From: Pyrus communis
Taxonomy: Eukaryota > Streptophyta > Magnoliopsida > Rosales > Rosaceae
Direction of reading: 5' to 3'
NCBI RefSeq assembly: GCF_963583255.1
Contig: NC_084817.1
Location: 11,228,121 to 11,292,120, forward strand
DNA length: 64,000 bases
The translations under genes and the position numbers were made by a program. The notes under the pieces are model-generated. The model did no database searches, was not told the DNA's origin, and worked only from the letters and a program-made list of their open reading frames with translations. Positions 22,025-33,233 of the stretch are shown one piece after another; positions within the stretch are counted from its first letter, which is position 1, and each line of letters starts with the position of its first letter.

Positions 22025-22455
22025 AAAAATCCCCGCCTAGGCGCTAGGCGACTGGTCACCACCCCGATTAGTCCCTAGACATTTCAAAATTAAGAAAGTG
22101 CGCCTAGACTCACTAGCCTGCCAAAACCCACCTACATCGCGACTCTTACTTAAACAAAAAATCGATAATTTTCATTTTGTATTTTATTTTTCAAATAAAA
22201 TGTAAGAGACTTGTTGAATACTTGGATGAGCACTAATTATATGCTTGTTGTCCATGTCTTCATTTATTTTTAATATTTTATAATATGTCATTTTATTTTG
22301 AAGTTTATGCATGCAATTATGTATTTTTTAAGTATAATTAGCCACTTATTTATACAATATGTAATAAATTTACTTAAATCCACTTAGTTCGCCTAGACTC
22401 CCGCCTAGGCGCTAGGCTTTATCACGCCACTTGACTAGCGCCTAATGTCTTTTAG
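22025..22455. mobile_element. MITE-like element with CCTAGGCGCTAGGC palindromic ends
   Basis: GCCTAGGCGCTAGGC occurs at 22035 and again at 22403 in near-inverted arrangement, with further TAGGCGCTAG/CTAGCGCCTA matches toward the outer edges (TAGCGCC at 22437). The interior is AT-rich and non-coding. The size of about 430 bp and the inverted ends fit a non-autonomous DNA element. Superfamily and exact ends are not determined. Confidence 0.5.
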
Positions 22456-22551
22456 TAATTCCAGTATGTAGCATACATAAGCTATTTTCATAAGCTAAAG
22501 AATCAGAAATGTTAGGAGCCTATAAAAACTACTACATGGAAGTTTGTTTTG

Positions 22552-23617
22552 GGCTTTTTTTATTAGCACCCCACAATGTGTTGAATACACCCCTCATTAA
22601 AATTTAATATTAAATGACTTACATACGTAATTTGTAATGACAATTTCAACCTTATAAGGTTAAAAAAAATCCAAATTACTTTTCACATCCCAAGTTTATT
22701 TATCTTCTTCAACTCTCGAAATCACTCTCATCCTCCATTTTAGAATTAATGAAACTACAAACACGTTAATTGAAAAAATTATTCTTGACGAATGAAACAT
22801 GAAATCAACGTTCGGAAACTTTACATGAGGTAAGACTTTGTATTTTCATTGTTTTAGTGATTTCAATTTCAACGACATCGGCATGCATATAGCTGTGTTA
22901 TGAATGATATCCATTAAAAATAAATATGATTGATGATGAGAATCACACACCTAATAAACCGTAGCCACATTAGATCACAAAGATCCCTTAATTTTAAAAG
23001 CAGCGTAACAATCTAATATGTTCCTCTAATTCAATGATTTAGTAACTAAATTCATTCCCATGATTCGATGAAAGGAAAAGAAGAGGAATCATCATCATCA
23101 ACCCTAATATTTATTTAACCCCCATTACCCAGTGCCACTGCTCGTACTCTGTATAAAGCTTTACACTTCTATAGCTGCCATATTTTTTTTGGAATTTTTT
23201 CTTCCTCATCCACTATTGCAAAAATCATCTTCCTCATCTACTAGTACAGAATACCCATAGCCTTCCACCTCTTGCTATGGAAGGGATAGAGAAAGATGAA
23301 GGGATAAACATATGCAAATAATCAAACAATTGTTGGCACCACTCCAATAGAAAAATTAAAAAAAATTCAAAATCACACCAGCTTCAGCTTTACATCGAAG
23401 GTACTTTTGGATGACCTTATGTATTTGCACCTAAGATTTGAAGAGTGTGGGGTATACGTAGAAAAATATAAGGTATATGGTGAGAGTGTGGGGTGTGAAT
23501 ATTATAGGAAAGTAAATGGGGCGTATTAAGATAAGTTTTAATTAAAAAAACAAATGTAGGGTGTATTAAGTATGTGTGGTGTATTCAACAATATGTGGGG
23601 TTTCAATATAAAAAGCC
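22552..23617. mobile_element. Non-autonomous DNA transposon with TIRs of about 60 bp
   Basis: The left end GGCTTTTTTTATTAGCACCC with GTGTTGAATACACC matches the reverse complement of the right end (GGCTTTTTATATTGAAACCC, TTGTTGAATACACC). The inverted similarity extends about 60 bp with mismatches. The 1.07 kb interior has no open frame with a transposase signature. No clear TSD was found. The length and long TIRs suggest a MULE-like element, but this is uncertain. Confidence 0.65.
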
Positions 23618-25429
23618 TTATGTCAGATAAGACAAATTGATATTTTTTCAACCGAATTGTCAAATGTTAATTTATTATTTAAATAAAGTTTTAAATGGAT
23701 GTAATTATTAAAAAAATGTTGAAACAAAATTTTTATTAGTTGAAATGTCAGTGGAATAAGGGACCCACTAGTAAAATGAATTAAAAATAAATTTGACATT
23801 GATGTCAAATTTGACTCCAAATCACAAAGCTTTCAAATCTAGTCAGCAAATAATACTTCGGTTGGAAAGAGTTTTTATGTCAAATATGCACAATGGCATT
23901 CTACCTAAGATTTTGACATCTTCTTTGAAGATGCTCTAAGATAGTCAAAAAAATCATATCTTACATGAACTTATAAAAAAATTTTACCTTATGCTGCCAA
24001 TTAGTTTTAAAGTGAAACCTTAATTACCGAATGATGTTAATGGGTGAAGGAGAACTCACCAAATTTCATAAATGTATCAAACAAAAAGATTTGGCGTAAA
24101 GAAAATGATGGGAAAGAAATATAGCAACCAAAAGCTAGAGGCCCAGCATTATGAGCCTCATAAAGAAATTTGGACCCATCTGGCCCCATGGTTGAACAAT
24201 GCCAAACTGCAAAATGGCCATTAGCTATCAGATCACAAGCAGAGTTGGTTCAACTGCAGAAAAATGGTACAAATAATACTGCAGAGTGCAGAAATTAGGG
24301 TTTATATCATTCATGTGGTCCTCCACTCCCTCATTGACCAGAGTTTAATGACTCCACTCCCTCAGAAAGTGAAAATTCTAGAATGCATAAATGTATATGA
24401 CATACATAGTGGAATTTAACGGTTATATCTGCGCTCAATAATTTGAGAGAATTTAGTAAGTGGATGTGATCTACTTAAAACACAATGTATAAGCCATTGG
24501 CCTATTAGTACTGCAGTTCAATATTTTTCTTCTTTACTTGTAAATGAGAGGCTTCACGTTTGACTAAATAAGTTGATGTTCTACTATAAAATCAATTGAC
24601 AATATGTGATATATCTCATCAATTTAATAGCACATGCAAAATCACTTTTTTCTTACATGTGGGATTCATACTAACGTGGGGACAACACAAAATTAGATGA
24701 CTTGAACAACTTTCTCTAATTTCATAAAGAAGTTGAGGTTTTATCATAAAATCAGTTATTAATATGGAGAGTAGTCCAACAACATATAAGCACATGCAAA
24801 GGCTACTTTTTCCCTGTTATGGAATTTATACTCTCAAAATCATCTCCTATAAATAGCGAGTTTGATAATATATATTTTTTATTTAAAAAAGGACCAATTG
24901 GTAGTCAACCCACGACATTCTACTTTTTCAGGGGTCAAGAAGACTTGCAGAGGCATGTTAGCCTCCTCCTAACTACTATTGTGTGATTCACTAGTGCCAG
25001 AAATTTAACCCAGAACAAACCGTATAGGGGAACCTGAAATTCGTCTCAATCATTGAGTCATCCCATGGTAATTGAGTTCGATATTAATTTATTACGTTGA
25101 TGATAGTCCCCTATCTTCCTTGACCATAGAAGGTATTTGTACAGCTCTCTTGCAGTTGACCTCTCGATGTCGATTTGGTTTGGCCAACCATTTTAAGGTA
25201 AAACGAATTATTTTTGAGGTCGCAGCTGCTTGTTACGAGGACCCAGCCATACCACCTTCGTATATTGACGTGAAGAGTCAAAGTAATTGTATTTGTTTCC
25301 TATTAAGCCCCTATAATTGTATATAAAACAATAACCGATACATCATGCGAAGTGCAGCTTGTGGTTACCAGGACACAGCCATACCACCTTCCTTGACATG
25401 AAAAGTCAAAGGAATGATACGACCCAGTT
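23618..25429. other. AT-rich spacer with diverged repeats
   Basis: No gene. Related blocks with ATAAAATCA.TT..CAATATG and CACATGCAAA occur at 24576-24680 and 24715-24840. A SINE-like fragment (TTCTTCTTTACTTGTAAATG, GAGAGGC) lies near 24525-24575. GCTTGTTACGAGGACCCAGC-type sequence at about 25228-25290 recurs just downstream at about 25357-25416. Confidence 0.55.
25226..25416. repeat. Diverged direct repeat
   Basis: CAGCTGCTTGTTACGAGGAC and GCAGCTTGTGGTTACCAGGA both lead into CAGCCATACCACCTTC, GACRTGAARAGTCAAAG and further shared bases, about 128 bp apart. Confidence 0.7.
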
Positions 25430-25600
25430 GTTTTTTATTTTGAATAAATAATATTATTTACATTAAAAGAGAGGAGGTGTACTTAGTCTCACAATGGACT
25501 AGCAATAATTTGATTCAAATTCGTCTTTGGTAAGAATTGAACCTAAAACTTCTCATTTACGAGTGAAGAGAAATATCATTAGACCGTAATGTTATACCCA
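25430..25600 (-). mobile_element. tRNA-derived SINE, copy 1
   Basis: Read on the minus strand it has a box-A-like ACGGTCTAATG, a box-B-like GGTTCAATTC, the body CCATTGTGAGACTAAG and an A-rich end (poly-T at 25430-25440 on the plus strand). It matches the copies at 27717, 31480, 35305 and 35713. Confidence 0.65.
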
Positions 25601-27703
25601 AATTTCTGCGACTTATATAATTTAATTTTCTCCCCATCGGCAGTGCTAAAATGCCAATAGATTCTTTTTCTTCGGTTTTCTTTATACATTTGGTCAACAC
25701 AATGGGTTCAATAAAAGTTCAAATACCTCGCTACTACTCAAAATTACTGCAAAAAAAAATCAGTAATTCTCTTACCAAATAAGATCAAAATACAAAGAGT
25801 CTTATATTTTCCGACAAAGGTATTTTATGTACAAGATGGTCGGACGCCTCTATCCCAATTTTTCTTCACTTCCAAAACCCATCTAGGGCGTTTGTAATCC
25901 TATCAAATTCCTCTTTACGATCCATGTTCTCAAAAGGAAATTTATTCTAATTCTTAGTTTTTAAATTTACATTTTATTCTCTATACTTTATTTAGTAAAG
26001 CATAATGACAAACTAAAAATGAATAATAGTTGCCGATATGGCATGCCTATTTGCATGGTAGGATTAGTGAGAAGGTTCATGTTCAATTCAATCGCATTAT
26101 ATGCGTCATTTAGGGTTAATCATTTTCATTTTTACGATCAAACTAGTCTATCAAATCCCGATATTCAAAGACGATTACACTCTGATTCCCTAGTTATAAT
26201 TGTACCATAGTGACAAACGGAGGGTGAGAGCCATGCCAAGTTTGAACAGAGGATTAGCTATAAGGTTTAGGTAGAATCCAACCAATAAGAGCATCACAAA
26301 TGTCAATTGCACATAAAAAGTTGGAGAGTAGGTTTTATCAAACAAAAACAAAAGTGAAAGGTTAAAAGTCGAAAACGCGCAAATATGATGTTAAAAAGAA
26401 AAAGAAAAGCAAGGAGTGTGTGTGTGTGTACGGGAGGTGGGTGGGTCATGAGTCATAAACCAATTGGTGCCAAATTCATCTGGAAGTGGTGGTGGTGGAT
26501 CCTCATATCATACAGAAAGGAACCTCTGCATTCCATTCCAATTGACAGCTGTTTTCCACAAGCCAAACGAAGACAATGTTGTTCTTTTCCTCACTACAAT
26601 ATTAGTTGTGTGTCTGGACTTTTTTAACCCACCTCAAAGCAAGCATGCATGTTTGATAACTATGATTAATTATGTTAATGTATGTGATGGTAACAAATTT
26701 TTTACAGAATGATCAAAACGGTTTATGATGGACAAATATAGGCATCACTTTTAATGACTATTATTGTCAGAGACCAAAATGATGAGTTATACTAATCTAA
26801 GAGGCCATATTGGCTAAAAGGAACAAAAAATGGTTACGTGGTTGCTCACGTGACAATTTAATAATGATGCTAATAGATATTTTACGGAATGACCAAAATG
26901 ATTTATGGTGAACAAACCCATGGACCGCTTCTATTGGTTTTCAATCTCAATAACCAAAGTGAGTTATGCCAATTTCAGGAACCATTCTGACTAAAAAGCC
27001 ATATTTTATAAGAGTGGGAATTTGGATTGAACGCCGCAATGAACATGTCAATTGAGTCAAACTTACCAAATAAGTTGAACCTGCAACTTTCTACATACAA
27101 GTTGAGAAGAATACCACTAAAATTACGTAATGTTACTGGCATGAATTGCCAATTTAACAGCAAAGAACGGTTACTTGTTTTAAAGTAAGTTAAGAGGTTA
27201 CACCATAAAACTAAATATCGGCAATATGAGAAATAAATCAACTACTTATAAACACATACAAAATTCATTCATTTGCCAATGTCGATATGAAATTCAATCT
27301 CATGGTTTTATAACGTTCTTGTTTATATCCTAATATGCACTTGAAATACTAGAAACATTATGTGATGAGAAAGATACAATGGACGATGAAAAAGATAGAG
27401 AAATGAACTAACCTGTTTCAAGTATGTTTTTTTTTTTTTCTTTTTTCCCACTTAACCAAGAGCTTGGATTACTTGTATTTGGATTTAGGACGTGTAAGTT
27501 GGAGTAATCCGTTGTCACGGAGAATAAACATAGTAGTCCAAACTGTCATAGGTGGTCGTTTTCAGTTAATTCACGTTGCTTTCTTTGACATGTGGAAGCT
27601 TCTTTGGACTATTGTCTATCGTATGTGTCGCAGGTCTTTAGTTATCCACGAATTAATCACGTATACCTCTCATTATATTGTTCCCATCTCCCTTCAATCT
27701 GGA
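25601..27703. other. AT-rich spacer, no gene
   Basis: Nothing gene-like. There is a short GT run at 26416-26430. A 180-bp-period diverged tandem pair lies at 26701-27000. Confidence 0.5.
26701..27000. repeat. Diverged tandem pair, period about 180 bp
   Basis: TTTACAGAATGATCAAAACG at 26701 corresponds to TTTACGGAATGACCAAAATG at 26881. Both are followed by GTTTATGRTGRACAAA, a GACCAAARTGATGAGTTAT-like segment and a CTGACTAAAA/TTGGCTAAAA end. Origin unknown. Confidence 0.7.
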
Positions 27704-27716
27704 CCTGCCTTTTGTC

Positions 27717-27888
27717 GGTTTTTTTTTTAACAAACGATATTATCTATACTAAAGAAGAGATAAGCTTAGTCTCACAATGGATTAACAATAATGTTGTTCA
27801 AATTCTTTTTTAACGAGACTTAAACCCGAGACCTCTCACTTATAAGTGAAGAGAAATACAACTAGACCATAATATTAAGTGGCATGAC
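27717..27888 (-). mobile_element. tRNA-derived SINE, copy 2, with 13-bp TSD
   Basis: It is flanked by CCTGCCTTTTGTC (27704-27716) and CCTGTCTTTTGTC (27889-27901), 12 of 13 identical. On the minus strand it has TGGTCTAGTTG (box A), GGTCTCGGGTTTAAGTC (box B region), then CCATTGTGAGACTAAG, TATAGATAATATCGTTTGTT and a poly-A tail (poly-T at 27719-27728). Confidence 0.8.
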
Positions 27889-27901
27889 CCTGTCTTTTGT
27901 C

Positions 27902-28605
27902 TTAGATTAGCCAAACCATCATCCGAATTATTAAGTCCAACTATGTCCAAATTTGGATCCACATTAAACATGGTTGAAAATAACATGATAAAGCATACAT
28001 ATCAAAATTGTAATGAAGCTAAGTAGGAGTAGACACGATTCAGTTTGAAGGACCGGTTTCACTCAGGCAAGCACAATTATGTATGCGTATTTTGTGCTTT
28101 GTTCATAAGTGGAATTCAATATCATTATTTCATCTATATACATACGAGTACTACTTCGCTCCTTAAAAGCTAATCAAATTCAGACATACATGCAAAGCTA
28201 ACCCATCATAATAACAAATGTAAAAGCTTACGCACACCCGTCAAACTATGATTTGTCTGTAAAAATATACCGCACAAGCCTAAAATAGGTTTTGCATCGT
28301 ATACATAAATGGTTATCAAATCGAATTAATTAAATTTGGTTCTCAAGAAAAACGTAAGAGATTCTAATATTACAAAACACAAAAAGATCACAAATTTTAT
28401 GTATATCCGAGCATTCAAAATCCAACCCCCTACCCCCCAACAAATGACTGATCTCTTCGTTTTCGTCCCCCTCTTCCCCCACCATCTTAATGCACAACAG
28501 GCTTAGTACATTCAAGCAAGATATAAAATAAAGAACTAGAAAAATAGCATACAAAATTAACAAAGAGGAATCATTTTATAGGCAGCCAAATGAGGATCAC
28601 AAAAA
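27902..28605 (-). other. Spacer including the probable 3' UTR of the clathrin adaptor gene
   Basis: There is no gene on either strand. The last 200-300 bp before 28606 are likely the 3' UTR of the minus-strand gene. A minus-strand AATAAA-type signal is not obvious close to the stop. Confidence 0.4.
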
Positions 28606-30588
28606 TCAGTAAGGAGCGTAGTACCCAGCCGGTGGTGGCATCCCCATTCCGTTCACCGGAGGCATTCCATAGGGTTGCATTGCCATAGGAGCTGCTCCAT
28701 AGTACCCGGCACTGCTCATTTTCTGCAAGCTACCTTGGCCTTGCATTCCTTCCTTGGCATACTGGTTCCACAGCTGCTGCTCCTGCGTAAGCAAGTGCTG
28801 CTTCTTCTCCAGATCCGCCATTTGCACATAGGAAGGTGGTGGAACGGTTAATGATGCGGCAAAGGGATCCTGATTCACTGCCTGGACTGTCCCGTCTGGA
28901 GCGGGAAGAGCTAACACCTGCGTTGAGCTCTTGCCTGGCCCGGGCAATGCTACACTACTTGCACTACCACCAGTCAATTGGGCAGTACTCAAATGCTGCC
29001 TCACAATGCCCTGATCATACATGCCGTCCAACAACAATGGATCCATCCCACCACCAAGATTTTGCTTCTGCCTAGATAAATTACTCGCTGTCTCCACCAA
29101 TGCCAGTTCCCAATCGGCCTTTCCCGGCTCTGCAGCTGGAGTCTGCCAAGCCGAGGTGACTTGGGGCTGCCCGTCTGATGGGAAAGCTTCCCATGATCCA
29201 TTAGCACTTCCACCACCACCAGGACCGGCAAACAAAGCCAAAGCCAACTGATTCCCCTGTGCATCAGCTGAAACTCCATTATCCCTCAAATCCACCAAAT
29301 CCCCTACCACTTCCTGCTTCACCTCAGCCTTCGCCACAACCTCAGGAGGCGGCGGGGGAGTGAAACTCTCCGGCGCAGGCAGCGCTTTAATCTCATTCAT
29401 ATCGGGTTGGGGCTCCTCCACTGGAGCCACAGGAGCAGCCTCCACCTTCCTCTCGGGACTCTTGGTTGCCTTGGACCTGTCCCTCACAAACTCCTCCAAT
29501 GTTTCCAGCAACTTGCTCCCAATCCTCTGCACCTCCGGATACTCCGACGACCGCGCCAAACCGGAATCCTTACACCACCCATAAAATCCAACCAGCTCAT
29601 CAATCTGCTTCGCCGCACTCACATAAGCATCGAAAGCCTTAACGCAATCCGGATACTCCATATCGAAAAACTTATCAAGTAAAACCGCCAATACCTCACA
29701 AATATCAGCATACAGCTTAAAGCTCTCCCTCACCAGCGGGTACACAGCCACCAGAACCAACCGACTGTTCTTAGCCAATCCGGTGGGTCGGCTCGCCAAG
29801 AACCGATCCAACAGCCTCTGCAGATGACCCATTTTCGCGAAAATCCGCTCCGGCTTCATATCCCTCAATGGGGTCACACTCACAATTCTCTTCTCATCTT
29901 GCCCGTTTCGACTCACCGAGTCATTCATATCGCCGTACGACCTCGACCTCCTCATCCCTCCTCCATATTCATAATCTCGATCTCGCTCTCCTCCGTACTC
30001 ATACTCGTAATTCCTCGGCGGCGGAGACCTGAAATTCGAAGACCCGCCGTTGAAGCCGCCAGAGCCCTGCCGATCTCCAGCACCAAGACCAGTTCCGCTG
30101 CTTCCTCCGCTGCTCTTTCTCTCAAACAGCATCAGCTCAAGCCTCTGATCCAAGTACAGAGCATAAGTCCTCACAAAGGCAGAGTGGTCCCATGAGCTCG
30201 CGTGCGCCTCGTCCCTGAAATCCGATAGATTCAGGAGGCGGGTACCCCTGCGGGTCGCGTACACGATCTCGTCCCCAAACACCGGGTCGCCGTCGTTCAG
30301 AAGACGGTGGACTAGCATCAACGCCTTGAGCGCCACGATCCAGTCGCGCGTCTTTCCCAGACGCTTCGACACCGCCGACACGCACGCGCTGACGTAGCCC
30401 CGGGACGATGAAGTCAGCGTCAGAATCTCACGGACGTGCTTCTCGCTCGCCGGCTCATCCTCGTGCGACGTCGCTTTGACGATAGCGACCTCGAGGTCCG
30501 GGGCCAGATTGCTGGCGACCTTGGCGATGCCGATGCTTGTCTGGTCCTTGACCGCTCCGATTGCTTTCCGGATCGTGGTCGGCGCCAT
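28606..30588 (-). CDS. ECA4: ANTH-domain clathrin assembly protein (ECA4/At2g25430-like), 660 aa
   Basis: This intronless plant AP180/CALM-type adaptor binds PI(4,5)P2 and clathrin during endocytosis at the plasma membrane and cell plate. I start at the methionine of MAPTTIRKAIGAVKDQTS (30588), the conserved start of this clade. An upstream in-frame ATG at 30645 would add 19 unconserved residues. The ANTH domain covers residues about 25-370, with the lipid-binding K-A-T-S-H-E...KHV segment near residues 36-50 and TRDWIVALKALMLVHRLL after it. A Gly/Arg/Tyr-rich loop lies at about 185-235. The C-terminal half is disordered, with acidic and Pro-rich runs, WELALVE and a DPF adaptor-binding motif at about 574. 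It ends in a Met/Pro/Gly/Tyr-rich tail. The length is close to the Arabidopsis protein (about 650 aa). The frame is clean and the gene looks functional. The symbol is given by similarity from memory. Confidence 0.93.
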   Translation of the reverse strand: MAPTTIRKAIGAVKDQTSIGIAKVASNLAPDLEVAIVKATSHEDEPASEKHVREILTLTSSSRGYVSACVSAVSKRLGKTRDWIVALKALMLVHRLLNDGDPVFGDEIVYATRRGTRLLNLSDFRDEAHASSWDHSAFVRTYALYLDQRLELMLFERKSSGGSSGTGLGAGDRQGSGGFNGGSSNFRSPPPRNYEYEYGGERDRDYEYGGGMRRSRSYGDMNDSVSRNGQDEKRIVSVTPLRDMKPERIFAKMGHLQRLLDRFLASRPTGLAKNSRLVLVAVYPLVRESFKLYADICEVLAVLLDKFFDMEYPDCVKAFDAYVSAAKQIDELVGFYGWCKDSGLARSSEYPEVQRIGSKLLETLEEFVRDRSKATKSPERKVEAAPVAPVEEPQPDMNEIKALPAPESFTPPPPPEVVAKAEVKQEVVGDLVDLRDNGVSADAQGNQLALALFAGPGGGGSANGSWEAFPSDGQPQVTSAWQTPAAEPGKADWELALVETASNLSRQKQNLGGGMDPLLLDGMYDQGIVRQHLSTAQLTGGSASSVALPGPGKSSTQVLALPAPDGTVQAVNQDPFAASLTVPPPSYVQMADLEKKQHLLTQEQQLWNQYAKEGMQGQGSLQKMSSAGYYGAAPMAMQPYGMPPVNGMGMPPPAGYYAPY

Positions 30589-30900
30589 CCCGGCCGTCGA
30601 TCTGCGTTGCTTCCGATTTAATATACCGCGCGAGCTGAGATACAAGGGAAATGACGAAACGGTTCACTTCGTTTAATTAATTTGGAGATAGATTGAGTTT
30701 CTAAAGATAGAAAGGGGCGTACATTTTGGTAATTTACCGTCGATGTCGGAGTCTCTAGATCTGCGGCGTGGGCAGTCCGGCGGGTCGGATCTCGGAGCAA
30801 CCGACGACCAATCGAATTTCTTGGGTTTTTTTCGCTCTCTCTGTGCGTGAAACTAGAGAGAGGAGGGGAAGAGGTTGAATTAAATAGTGGGTTGGAGTCC
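30589..30900 (-). promoter_or_regulatory. 5' UTR and core promoter of the ECA4-like gene
   Basis: GC-rich sequence with a CT-rich strand (CTCTCTCTAGTTTC on the minus strand near 30850) precedes the gene. A TATA-like CTATTTAATT reads on the minus strand at 30887-30878, about 290 bp upstream of the ATG. CT-rich leaders are common in plant housekeeping genes. Confidence 0.4.
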
Positions 30901-31162
30901 GGGATGACGTGGAGGGATGGGAACCGTGGATTAGATCTGAGATCTGGGATCTAGCTGGGTAGCTGGGAGAGACTGGCGGTAGTGTCGGGCGGCGTGTCGG
31001 AAAGAATTACGAAACGAGTGAGCGTGTTGGTGCGAAGGGGTTCGGATTGGGTGCAGCAGGGTGTATTTCAGTTAAAGGAGGCGCGAAACTGAGCGTACGC
31101 CGTACCGGTTACGGTGATCCTTACCCGATAGAGACATCCTAAAGTAAGACTAGTTTACCTAA
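30901..31162. other. Upstream region of the ECA4-like gene
   Basis: Relatively GC-rich, non-coding sequence between the promoter and a MITE. Nothing else recognised. Confidence 0.4.
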
Positions 31163-31171
31163 AAAATTGTA

Positions 31172-31371
31172 GGATTTGGATCCTCTCCTGAGCTAATGGA
31201 GAGGATCCCTCCTCATCAATCATCTTGTATCGTTGGATTTTTATCCAAAAACTACAATCATTACAACTTTAAAGAGATCTTCCTGTTTGTAGCTGTTGCA
31301 TAAAAATCCAACAGCCCAAGATGATTGATGAGGAGGATCCTTTCCATTAGCTTAGGAGAGGATCCAAGTCC
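31172..31371. mobile_element. 200-bp fold-back MITE with 9-bp TSD
   Basis: The ends GGATTTGGATCCTCTCCTGA and the reverse complement of the right end (GGACTTGGATCCTCTCCTAA) form TIRs extending through GGATCCTCCTCATCAATCAT and TTGGATTTTTAT, about 75 bp per arm. It is flanked by AAAATTGTA at 31163-31171 and 31372-31380, a perfect 9-bp TSD. A 9-bp TSD with long TIRs points to a Mutator-type MITE. Confidence 0.85.
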
Positions 31372-31380
31372 AAAATTGTA

Positions 31381-32105
31381 AACGTGTGAAATTTACTCAA
31401 ATAGATTTCTTTGTTTACCTCATAGCAAAACTTCTCTAAAATTATACAGTTGTTTCTAAACTAATTTTATAACTTTAGAAAGGCCAATATTATGGGTGGA
31501 GAAGTGAGTTAAGCGTCATAATGAGTTAGCAATAATTTAGTTCAAATTTATTTTGGACGAGAATCAAATCTAAGACCTCTCAATTACAGGTGAATAAAAA
31601 TATCACTAGACCGTAGTACTAAGTGATTGACAGAGCTATAGGTAAAAAAAAATAGAAAGCCACTAGACCCACCCATTTGTTTTATCTTCCCACCCACTTT
31701 ATGTAACCACCTACCATAAAAAGTGCAAAAAAATCTTATCCTCTCTTCCCACCTACTTGTGTTCCTAAACTATCCCTATTTTTTAAGCATAGTAGCCTCT
31801 CCATCGCGGAAGAAGATTTTCTTCCCTTCTAATCTCTCCCCACTTCCCTCTCCTCATATTTGGACGATTACGATTAAGTCACGTCAACATCTTATATTAT
31901 TTTTTTATAGAAGCAATAAGACAAAAGCAAAGTGAGAGGAGGGGAAGGGATGGGAACATGAGGGAAGAAAATCCTACTCCCTCCACCTCTCCACCCCTCC
32001 ACCTCTGCGGCTCCACCCAGCAACCACAACCACTCAATCCTCTTCCCGATCCTCCCATTTCCCTTACAGAGACTTTGTAATCTTTATGAAGAAAAGTGAG
32101 TTAGC
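31381..32105. other. Spacer with a diverged SINE copy
   Basis: Non-coding, pyrimidine-rich toward 31980-32080. A diverged SINE (copy 3) lies at about 31480-31630. Confidence 0.45.
31480..31630 (-). mobile_element. tRNA-derived SINE, copy 3, diverged
   Basis: On the minus strand it shows TACGGTCTAGTGATATT (box A), AGAGGTCTTAGATTTGATTC (box B region), TGAACTAAATTATTGCTAAC and TTATGACGCTTAACTC. These match the other SINE copies. The tail and TSD are not clear. Confidence 0.6.
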
Positions 32106-33022
32106 TTTTTTTTTTTTTTTTTTTTTGGTCAATAGAACTTTCATTACATGGAAAACTAGTACAAGGTCCAAAAGGAACCCCATAGCCAACGACAAATAAA
32201 ATAAAAGACCCAAGCAAAATAAGAGCTACAACCTAAGATATAACGGAATACCTTCACAAACTTAGGTCGGAAGGCTGCAACAACAAACAACAAAAAAAAC
32301 CCTAATCTCAAGCAGCATAAAGACTGCTGCTACATCCTCAGAGGAAACCAAACTCTGAATCGAGAGAATAGTCACCAGATCCAAGTCTCCTTCACGAACC
32401 CCTGCAAATTTATACAAAGAAAGTATCATATGGGTAGAGAGTGAGGCTAAGGGGATATGTAAAATACCCAACACTTAACCTTGATGTAGATCCGGCATGC
32501 CAGTTGGGGAGGGGAATTGAGGGAGGGTGGTGGATCTATCCAATTTCTCATTGGAGTGCGCCGATCTGAGTACATGATAGAATGGGGATGAAGTATCATA
32601 GTTGAGGAGGAGGGAGGAAGGAAAATTAAAAGACAGAGAGCAACAAAAGTAGGTGAAAAGCACCATATAAGGGTATGAAGCCCAAATTTGAGATAAGCTC
32701 AGGGAATAGTTGAGACTTGCCTCAGGAAAAACTGAGAAAAACTTAGGAGAGAACCGAGAATAAAAACATAGGAAGGAATCTGGAAAAAGAGAGGAAGAGG
32801 AGGTGGATGCAGGAGGGGGATGGGGCAGAAGATAAGAGAAGGGAGTAAAAAAGATGGAAAAGGCAAAGGAGAAAGGAGGGAAGGAAGGAAGGAGAAGGGA
32901 AGAAGGAGTAGCAGGTTGCCGCCTACCCTAAGCAAGAGTAAGGGGCAGTAGCTAAACGCTCGAAATTGGGGATGGAGCGTCTAGACCTAGACTTCTAAAG
33001 AGAGAAACAAAAAGAGAGACAA
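32106..33022 (-). mobile_element. Short non-autonomous poly(A) retroelement, copy 1
   Basis: Poly-T of 21 bases at 32106-32126 is followed by GGTCAATAGAACTTTCATTA, the reverse complement of a LINE-like 3' end with a poly-A tail on the minus strand. The body is about 900 bp with no reverse transcriptase. Its 5' end (right side) is CT-rich on the minus strand (TCTCTCTTTTTGTTTCTCTC). It ends at the same internal point as copy 2, so the two share a 5' end. TSD not clear. Confidence 0.6.
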
Positions 33023-33233
33023 AATGCGTTTTTAAGTTAGATAGCCATCTATCTCTATTTGTAATTTTGTCTTAAATCTAAATACACTTATTTAGTGCTC
33101 AATCACAATGATGCGGAAACACAATTTTTTATTTTTTATTTTTGGTCAATAGAACTTTTAATATATTAAATAACTAGTACAAGGTCCAAAAAGAACCCAA
33201 TAAACAACAACAGATAAAGTAAAGGGGTTTTCT

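Noticed and set aside
28836..30636. Several plus-strand frames opposite the ECA4-like gene
   Set aside because: They overlap a well-conserved minus-strand coding sequence and have no homology signature.
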